The translations under genes were made by a program, and so were the position numbers. DNA of 27,029 nt from the IMG/VR virus record IMGVR_UViG_3300006192_000033, positions 1 through 27,029 of that record; one strand, given 5' to 3'. The notes under the pieces are model-generated. The model made no database searches, had not been told where the DNA came from, and saw only the letters and a program-made list of their open reading frames with translations. This document shows, one piece after another, positions 21,920-27,029 of this stretch (position 1 is its first letter; the number at the start of each line of letters is the position of its first letter). The stretch comes from a virus.

Positions 21920-22953
21920 TGAACGAATTTCAGAAACACTACGCCGCAGCGAGCGGCAAATACGGCATTGTTCTGCCGGGCGCTAAAGAATACCTGAAGC
22001 CAGAATTTGCGGATAACTTCGCGCTGGCGATGGATGCTCAGCCAACGATGGTTACCACTGGCAGCTCAGGTGTGCCAGCGTTCTTCACCAACTTCGTTGA
22101 CCCTGAACTGATCCGCATTCTGGTTACGCCTATGAAGGCAGCCGAAATTATCGGTGAAGTTAAAAAGGGTGACTGGACCACTCTTACCGCCCAATTCCCG
22201 GTTGTTGAATCCGCAGGTGAAGTTAGCTCCTACGGCGACTACAACAACAACGGCATGACCGCTGCGAACGTTAACTGGGTTCCTCGCCAGTCCTACCACT
22301 ATCAGACTCATACCCGCTGGGGTGAGCGTGAGTTGGATATGTACGGTGCAGCGCGTATCGGTTATGCGTCTGAGTTGAACGTAGCTTCCGCTCTGGTGCT
22401 GAACAAGTTCCAGAATAAGAGCTACTTCTACGGTATCGATGGTCTGCAAAACTATGGACTGCTGAATGATCCGAGTCTCCCTGCATCCATTGCGCCAAAC
22501 GCAAGTGGTACAAGCGGCGGCCTGACCTGGGCAACCAAAGACGGCCAGGCGGTTTACGACGATATCCTCAAACTGTTCGGTCAACTGGTTTCTCAGACCA
22601 AAGGTCTGCTGGAAATGGCAGACAGCATGACGCTGGCGATGTCTCCGGCGATGTCTGTAAATCTGGCTAAAACGAACATGTACAACGTGAACGTTTCTGA
22701 CCAGCTGAAGAAAAACTTCCCGAACCTGAAAATCGAAACCGCGATCGAGTACTCGACCACTGCGGGTGAGATGGTTCAACTGATCGCGGATCGCCTTGGC
22801 GAGCAGGACACAGCATACGCTGCGTTCACCGAGAAGATGCGTGCGCATGCCGTGGTGACAGAAGAGTCATCCTGGAAGCAGAAAAAATCCGGCGGCACAT
22901 GGGGCGCGATCATCCGCCAGCCTCTGGCAATCGCAACAATGGTAGGGGTGTAA
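21919..22953 (+). CDS. Major capsid protein (DUF2184 family)
   Basis: 344 residues. The DUF2184 major capsid pattern is visible: [20 protein letters not shown] (53-72), ...[13 protein letters not shown]..., [28 protein letters not shown] (about 121-137), then [26 protein letters not shown]97-fold capsid protein. The long leftward frame opposite this gene is only a codon shadow. Confidence 0.9.
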   Translation: MNEFQKHYAAASGKYGIVLPGAKEYLKPEFADNFALAMDAQPTMVTTGSSGVPAFFTNFVDPELIRILVTPMKAAEIIGEVKKGDWTTLTAQFPVVESAGEVSSYGDYNNNGMTAANVNWVPRQSYHYQTHTRWGERELDMYGAARIGYASELNVASALVLNKFQNKSYFYGIDGLQNYGLLNDPSLPASIAPNASGTSGGLTWATKDGQAVYDDILKLFGQLVSQTKGLLEMADSMTLAMSPAMSVNLAKTNMYNVNVSDQLKKNFPNLKIETAIEYSTTAGEMVQLIADRLGEQDTAYAAFTEKMRAHAVVTEESSWKQKKSGGTWGAIIRQPLAIATMVGV

Positions 22954-22956
22954 CTC

Positions 22957-23283
22957 ATGGCTGAAGTTGTAGTAGTTGGCTGCAAGCTGCCGAACGGTCT
23001 TGTGCTTGAAGTGGAAGGTTATAGCGTCGTTCTGAATGGCGCTAACGCCTCAAATGTGATCGGCGGCTACGGCCTGACAGAGGGGGTCGATAAAGACGCC
23101 TTCGACAAGTGGCTGAATATTCATGCTGACCAGGCCTATGTGAAGAGCGAACTCGTCTTCGCCCAGGCTAAACCGAACAGCGCTGAGGCTAAGGCCAACG
23201 AAAACGCAGGTCGCAAGTCTGGTCTTGAGGGTCTTCCGCAAGATAACCCGATGCCGGGAATCCAGAAATCTGACGGGAAGTAA
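22957..23283 (+). CDS. Unrecognised head/neck-region protein
   Basis: 108 residues, [21 protein letters not shown].... The N-terminal half has strands ([16 protein letters not shown] and YSVVLNG); the C-terminal 45 residues are polar and disordered-looking ([19 protein letters not shown]). The segment [15 protein letters not shown] is a helix with D/K charges. It starts 3 bp after the capsid stop; probably a virion or assembly protein by place. Confidence 0.75.
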   Translation: MAEVVVVGCKLPNGLVLEVEGYSVVLNGANASNVIGGYGLTEGVDKDAFDKWLNIHADQAYVKSELVFAQAKPNSAEAKANENAGRKSGLEGLPQDNPMPGIQKSDGK

Positions 23284-23285
23284 TC

Positions 23286-23729
23286 ATGGCGATCGTTGTC
23301 TTTGATATTGCCGCATTCCGCGAACGTTACCCGGAGTTCGACACCGTAAGTGACTCGTTGCTGAATGCTTATTTCGTAGAGGCAACGGTTTACCTTGATA
23401 ACACAGACTGTAGCGCGGTGGCGGACCCTGCAATCAGGGCCGTCTATCTCAACATGCTGGTTGCTCACCTTGCAGCACTGAATTCAGGTGTGAATGGGAA
23501 AGCACCATCCGGGTTAGTTGGGCGCGTAGCGAGCGCATCAGAAGGCTCTGTATCTGTATCACTTGGCGAAGTTCCATCAAGCGGCGCTTCGTGGTGGTAC
23601 CTGCAAACTCCTTATGGGGCTGCCTACTGGCAGGCAACGGCAGCATACAGAACCGCTCGCTACGTTCCCGGCGCTTCACCATCCAATTACCCAGGGCATT
23701 ATTACCGGCGCGCTAACTGGCGGAGATAG
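23286..23729 (+). CDS. Head-tail connector protein (DUF4054 family)
   Basis: 147 residues. [19 protein letters not shown] near the N terminus and the helix [14 protein letters not shown], with a YG-A-A-Y-W-Q-A-T region, fit DUF4054, a family of neck adaptors in contractile-tailed phages. It would bind the portal and extend the DNA channel. It starts 2 bp after the preceding stop. Confidence 0.8.
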   Translation: MAIVVFDIAAFRERYPEFDTVSDSLLNAYFVEATVYLDNTDCSAVADPAIRAVYLNMLVAHLAALNSGVNGKAPSGLVGRVASASEGSVSVSLGEVPSSGASWWYLQTPYGAAYWQATAAYRTARYVPGASPSNYPGHYYRRANWRR

Positions 23730-23731
23730 CC

Positions 23732-24184
23732 ATGACTACTTTCAGTGGGGGATCTGCGCTAGAAGCGAAATTAGCTGAGCTTGCCGAGAAAATTGGCGAT
23801 GGCAAAACGCTACGGGTCGGGTTTCTGGAGGGGGCAACATACCCAGACGGAACATCCGTTCCCATGGTGGCCGCCGCTAACGAATTCGGTGACCCTGCTA
23901 TGAACCGACCGCCTCGCCCGTTTTTCAGAAACATGATCGCTGATAACTCGCCAGCATGGCCCAAAGATATGGCAAAGATTGCAGAGGTCACTGGATATGA
24001 TGCCGATACGATGCTTGGAATGATGGGGGAACACATCAAAGATCAGTTGCAGGGCTCTATACGAGAACTGATGGAGCCCGCTCTATCCCCGGTGACTATC
24101 GCCAAAAAGGGATTCTCAAAGCCTCTTGTTGAGACATCACACATGCTAAACAGCGTCGACTACGACATTAAGGATGGCGTATGA
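23732..24184 (+). CDS. Neck protein, HK97 gp10-like
   Basis: 150 residues. L-R-V-G-F-L-E-G-A-T-Y-P-D-G-T-S-V-P-M-V-A-A-A-N-E-F-G and then RPPRPFFRNMI, then E-x-I-K-D-Q-L-Q-G-S-I, are typical of head-tail joining proteins of the HK97 gp10 kind. It joins head and tail at the neck. The stop overlaps the next start (ATGA). Confidence 0.8.
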   Translation: MTTFSGGSALEAKLAELAEKIGDGKTLRVGFLEGATYPDGTSVPMVAAANEFGDPAMNRPPRPFFRNMIADNSPAWPKDMAKIAEVTGYDADTMLGMMGEHIKDQLQGSIRELMEPALSPVTIAKKGFSKPLVETSHMLNSVDYDIKDGV

Positions 24185-24549
24185 ACCTGCGCAGCATAGC
24201 CAATAGCCTGACAAGTAATATCAACCCAAATGTGCCTGGAGTTTTTCAGGTCAATACCGGGTTCACCACGCTACCTGGCGGTAAGAGGGTTCCTTCCTTT
24301 AACAGCGTCGATGTAACAGTGCAGTTGCAGGAACTTTCATCTACTGACCTGAAGCAGGTCGATTCGGTCAACATTCAGGGAATTCTACGTAGCGCCTATC
24401 TGAACGGCAATTTCAACGGTGTGAACCGACCCGAGCAAAAGGGTGGGGACATTCTGGTGATTGGTTCTGAGAAATGGCTGGTCGTGAAAGTCCCTGAGCT
24501 TTGGAGTGACTGGTGCCGGGTGATCATAAATCTCCAGAGGTCAACATGA
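24181..24549 (+). CDS. Head-tail joining protein
   Basis: 122 residues, beta-rich (VFQVNTGFTTLPGG; VDVTVQLQELSSTDLKQVDS). The centre S-V-N-I-Q-G-I-L-R-S-A-Y-L-N-G and the end D-I-L-V-I-G-S-E-K-W-L-V-V-K-V-P-E-L-W-S-D-W-C-R-V-I-I are like phage neck stoppers. Its gene overlaps both neighbours (ATGA). Family name uncertain. Confidence 0.75.
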   Translation: MNLRSIANSLTSNINPNVPGVFQVNTGFTTLPGGKRVPSFNSVDVTVQLQELSSTDLKQVDSVNIQGILRSAYLNGNFNGVNRPEQKGGDILVIGSEKWLVVKVPELWSDWCRVIINLQRST

Positions 24550-25097
24550 CGCCGACTATCGATATCAAAGAGCTTGACCTGTTAATACCTCTACAGGCGT
24601 TTCTGATGGAGATTACCGGTCTGAGCATCGATAACGTGCTTGACGGTCAGCAAAACCTGACGGCAATGCCACTCGGTGATTTTGTCATCATGACGCCGAC
24701 GAAGCAGATCGGGCTATCAACAAACCGCGTTAATTATGTCGATAACGGCGTCTATGGCGACGGCATCCAGCAGAACCAGCGCAGCACTAAATGGCCTTGT
24801 CAGATTGACTGCTATGGCGAGAGCGCGGCAGATAACGCTGCAATCATCGGCACACTCATCCGGTCAGACTTTGCCTGTGAATGGTTCAGACAAAACGGCA
24901 ACGTCATTACCCCTCTTTACTGCTCAGACCCTCATCAGACAACGATGATAAACGGCGAGCAACAATACGAAAGCCGCTGGACGCTGGACTTCATCGGGCA
25001 ATACAACCCGACAGTCTCAACGCGCCAGGACTTCATGGACAGCATTACAGTCGGCATAGTGGCCGCAGATTTAAAATACCCACCGGAGAGTGCATAA
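24546..25097 (+). CDS. Probable tail terminator/neck protein (LIC_12616-like)
   Basis: 183 residues. The pattern L-L-I-P-L-Q-A-F-L-M-E-I-T...N-V-(L)-D-G-Q-Q-N, MP-x-G-D-F-V-I-M-T-P, Q-R-S-T-K-W-P-C-Q-I-D-C-Y-G and the final R-W-T-L-D-F-I-G-Q-Y-N-P matches the LIC_12616 family that precedes the DUF3383 gene in related myoviruses. Probably caps the tail tube. The ATG at 24546 overlaps the previous stop; the upstream in-frame start at 24513 lies inside the previous gene. Confidence 0.75.
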   Translation: MTPTIDIKELDLLIPLQAFLMEITGLSIDNVLDGQQNLTAMPLGDFVIMTPTKQIGLSTNRVNYVDNGVYGDGIQQNQRSTKWPCQIDCYGESAADNAAIIGTLIRSDFACEWFRQNGNVITPLYCSDPHQTTMINGEQQYESRWTLDFIGQYNPTVSTRQDFMDSITVGIVAADLKYPPESA

Positions 25098-26576
25098 ATG
25101 GCAATCCCATTACGTAAAGACGTACAAATAAACCCTGGAGTGCTTCCGGCAGGCGGTTCAGCGCTTGACCTGAATGGACTCATCCTGACAGACAGCGCCT
25201 ACGCGCCGGTGGGTAGTGTTCTCACCTTTACGACCAAAGAAGATGTCGCAGCCTATTTCGGGAGCGCCTCTGTCGAATACAGCATGGCTGAAATCTATTT
25301 TCAGGGCTACGACAACTCAACAAAGACGCCGGGCGCACTTTTGCTGTCACGGTTTAATCCGGAAGACGCTGCTGCATGGCTCCAGTCTGGATCAATGGCG
25401 TCGGTGACGCTTGACCAGCTTAAGTTGCTGACTGGCGTTCTGACACTCACTGTCGACGGCACTGCCGTAACCTCAGCCAGTATTAATCTGGCAACGGCAA
25501 CCAGTTTTGCTATGGCGGCCGACCTGATTGAAACAGGTATCGGTTCAAGCGTGGTTGTGGAGTTTGATACGGTCAAGAAATCCTTCATCATAACCTCGGC
25601 AACTGAAGGCGCTGGCAGCACCATTACCTATGCGACCGGGACGCTTTCTGCAGGCCTGAAACTGACCGCAGCAACAGGCGCAGTGATTTCTCAGGGTGCT
25701 GATGCCGCTGTAGTTACTGACTCTATGACGGCCGTGCTCAATGCATCCCAGAACTGGGCGCTGTTCACGACATCGTTTGAAGCCTCCGATGCTGAAGCGC
25801 TGGCGTTCTCTCAGTGGGTTAACGCGCAGAGCTATCGTTTTGGCTATGTTCCGTTCTCAATGTCAGCCGATGATGTTGTGGCTGGTTCCACGACTAACAT
25901 TGCCTACCAGATTATCAGTGTTTACGACTATCAGAATTCCATCCCTGTCTATGGCATGCAGAGTCATGCAGCAGCGGTGCTGGGTTATGCAGCATCCCTT
26001 GACTTTGACCGGCAGGAAGGGCGAGTGCCGTTTAAATTCAGATCGCTCTCAGGTCTTCTTGCCCCGGTAACCACTTCAGCGGATTACGACGCGCTGATTG
26101 CAAATGGCTTTAACTTCTACGGCGCGTATTCAGCAAACAACTATGACACCCGCTACTGGGCCGATGGCACCATTACCGGCGACTTTAAGTGGCTGGATAG
26201 CTTCTGCTTCCAGATTTGGCTTAATGCCAATCTGATGCAGGATGCCATTGAGTTATTCCAGTCCAACCGCAGCATTCCGTACAACGCTCGCGGCAAAGCG
26301 ATCATTGAGGCGTCATTCTCCGATACTCTCAATCAGGGTATTACCTTTGGCGGCATCCGCACTGGCGTAACGCTGTCCAGCTCTCAGATTTCAGAGATTC
26401 AGAACGCTGTAGGCGCTGACATCTCCCCGTCACTGATTGCCAAGGGTTACTACCTGTACATCGCTGATGCCACCCCTACGCAGCGTCAGGAGCGCACCAG
26501 TCCAAGCATGACGTTGTGGTACTGCGATGGTGGTTGCGTCCAGAAAATCACTCTTGCAAGCATTGAGGTGCAATAA
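25098..26576 (+). CDS. Tail sheath-like protein (DUF3383 family)
   Basis: 492 residues. The opening [20 protein letters not shown], the [12 protein letters not shown] strand and [13 protein letters not shown]-x-S-x-E-Y at 45-62, and the end [22 protein letters not shown] fit DUF3383, regarded as a contractile tail sheath. A Thr/Ala-rich domain lies at about 100-215. This and the next gene mark the particle as a myovirus. Confidence 0.88.
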   Translation: MAIPLRKDVQINPGVLPAGGSALDLNGLILTDSAYAPVGSVLTFTTKEDVAAYFGSASVEYSMAEIYFQGYDNSTKTPGALLLSRFNPEDAAAWLQSGSMASVTLDQLKLLTGVLTLTVDGTAVTSASINLATATSFAMAADLIETGIGSSVVVEFDTVKKSFIITSATEGAGSTITYATGTLSAGLKLTAATGAVISQGADAAVVTDSMTAVLNASQNWALFTTSFEASDAEALAFSQWVNAQSYRFGYVPFSMSADDVVAGSTTNIAYQIISVYDYQNSIPVYGMQSHAAAVLGYAASLDFDRQEGRVPFKFRSLSGLLAPVTTSADYDALIANGFNFYGAYSANNYDTRYWADGTITGDFKWLDSFCFQIWLNANLMQDAIELFQSNRSIPYNARGKAIIEASFSDTLNQGITFGGIRTGVTLSSSQISEIQNAVGADISPSLIAKGYYLYIADATPTQRQERTSPSMTLWYCDGGCVQKITLASIEVQ

Positions 26577-27017
26577 ATGTCCAACACTATTACAAGCGCT
26601 GATTCAATCTTTGCCCTCACTGTCACCAACCTTTTCCCAAGCGCTCAGACGCTGGAAGGCTACGCAGCAGACGCTATGTTTGCATTGGGCGATACTGAAA
26701 TGGCTGTCTCCGTCCGTGGCGCGGACGGTAAGCTGTCAGGTGGCTTCGTTTTCGGCGAATATCTGCAGACGATCACCATCATGCCAGACAGCCCATCTCG
26801 TGAGTTGTTCGAAACATGGCAACTGACTTCGCTGACTTCAAAGGCGGTATTCCGCTGCAACGCAACAATTATCCTCCCGGCTATAAGCCGCAAATTCACG
26901 CTGACTAACGGCATCCTGCAGCGCGTCAAGGCTATTCCAGATGCGCAGCGCGTACTGCAGGCGATGACCTTCCAGATTAACTGGGAAAGCGTAACCGGCG
27001 AAGCCTATCAGGCATAA
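26577..27017 (+). CDS. Tail tube-like protein (DUF3277 family)
   Basis: 146 residues, beta-rich. A-D-A-M-F-A-L-G-D-T-E-M-A-V-S-V-R-G-A-D-G-K-L-S-G-G-F-V-F and T-I-T-I-M-P-D-S-P-S match the DUF3277 family, found directly after DUF3383 and taken to be the tail tube. The ATG directly follows the sheath stop (TAA-ATG). Its length fits a tube monomer. Confidence 0.85.
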   Translation: MSNTITSADSIFALTVTNLFPSAQTLEGYAADAMFALGDTEMAVSVRGADGKLSGGFVFGEYLQTITIMPDSPSRELFETWQLTSLTSKAVFRCNATIILPAISRKFTLTNGILQRVKAIPDAQRVLQAMTFQINWESVTGEAYQA

Positions 27018-27025
27018 GGAATCAC

Positions 27026-27029
27026 ATGG
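27026..27029 (+). CDS. Start of next tail gene (partial)
   Basis: ATG at 27026 preceded by AAGGA (27016-27020), cut by the window end after one codon. By place it should be a tail assembly chaperone or a similar gene. Confidence 0.5.

Noticed and set aside
22066-22848. 260-codon leftward frame opposite the major capsid gene
   Set aside because: It lies wholly opposite a clear DUF2184 capsid gene, has no family likeness or ribosome site, and arises from the biased codon pattern of that gene.

Overview
This window is the left and central part of a temperate, lambdoid-type phage genome (free phage or prophage) of an enterobacterial host. No bacterial chromosomal gene, integrase or attachment site is visible. 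The evidence is a complete lambda-style immunity region: an N-type antiterminator, OL/pL, a CI repressor of the autoproteolytic family, OR with three operators, Cro, a nut site and CII. It is followed by replication genes, a nin region with NinE, NinF and NinG, and a Q-type antiterminator.

Layout. 1-2942 (mostly leftward): the start of a pentapeptide-repeat gene, N, nutL, pL/OL, one small rightward gene, then cI with two genes downstream of it in the position of lambda rexA/rexB. 2953-3640: OR/pR/pRM, cro, nutR, pRE and cII. 3658-7870: replication, with a shortened DnaN (sliding clamp)-like protein, a small protein, an O-type initiator carrying an embedded GIY-YIG/T5orf172-like domain, and a DnaB-type helicase interrupted by an intein. 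7867-12441: tightly overlapping small delayed-early genes, ending with Q. 12448-12823: a probable late promoter and short leader terminator, three tRNA genes and another terminator. 12899-14251: a lysis cassette of holin, SAR endolysin, Rz and Rz1. 14526-27029: packaging, head and tail genes: TerS, TerL, portal, MuF-like protein, an ADP-ribosyltransferase/DUF2213 fusion, cement protein, major capsid protein, neck proteins, a DUF3383 sheath-like protein and a DUF3277 tube-like protein. The tail proteins indicate a contractile-tailed (myovirus) particle joined to lambdoid control genes.

How it works together. In a lysogen CI holds OL and OR and is probably co-transcribed with the two rex-position genes up to a terminator at 1242-1267. 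On induction pL and pR fire, and N acts at the two nut sites so that transcription passes early terminators. O and the helicase replicate the DNA. Q then lets transcription from the late promoter pass the leader terminator, reading the tRNAs, lysis, packaging, head and tail genes.

Most noteworthy items: (1) an ADP-ribosyltransferase-like domain fused to the head protease/scaffold-type protein; (2) a mini-clamp that keeps the peptide-binding pocket motifs of DnaN but lacks domain I and part of domain III; (3) an intein in the helicase Walker A motif with the W-C-T signature of class 3 inteins, next to an initiator with a GIY-YIG-like insertion; (4) a rex-position gene pair, one product a predicted membrane-anchored hendecad coiled coil; (5) a nut system whose two boxB hairpins agree with each other but differ from those of lambda and P22. 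All calls rest on reading the sequence and remembered family features; no database search was run.
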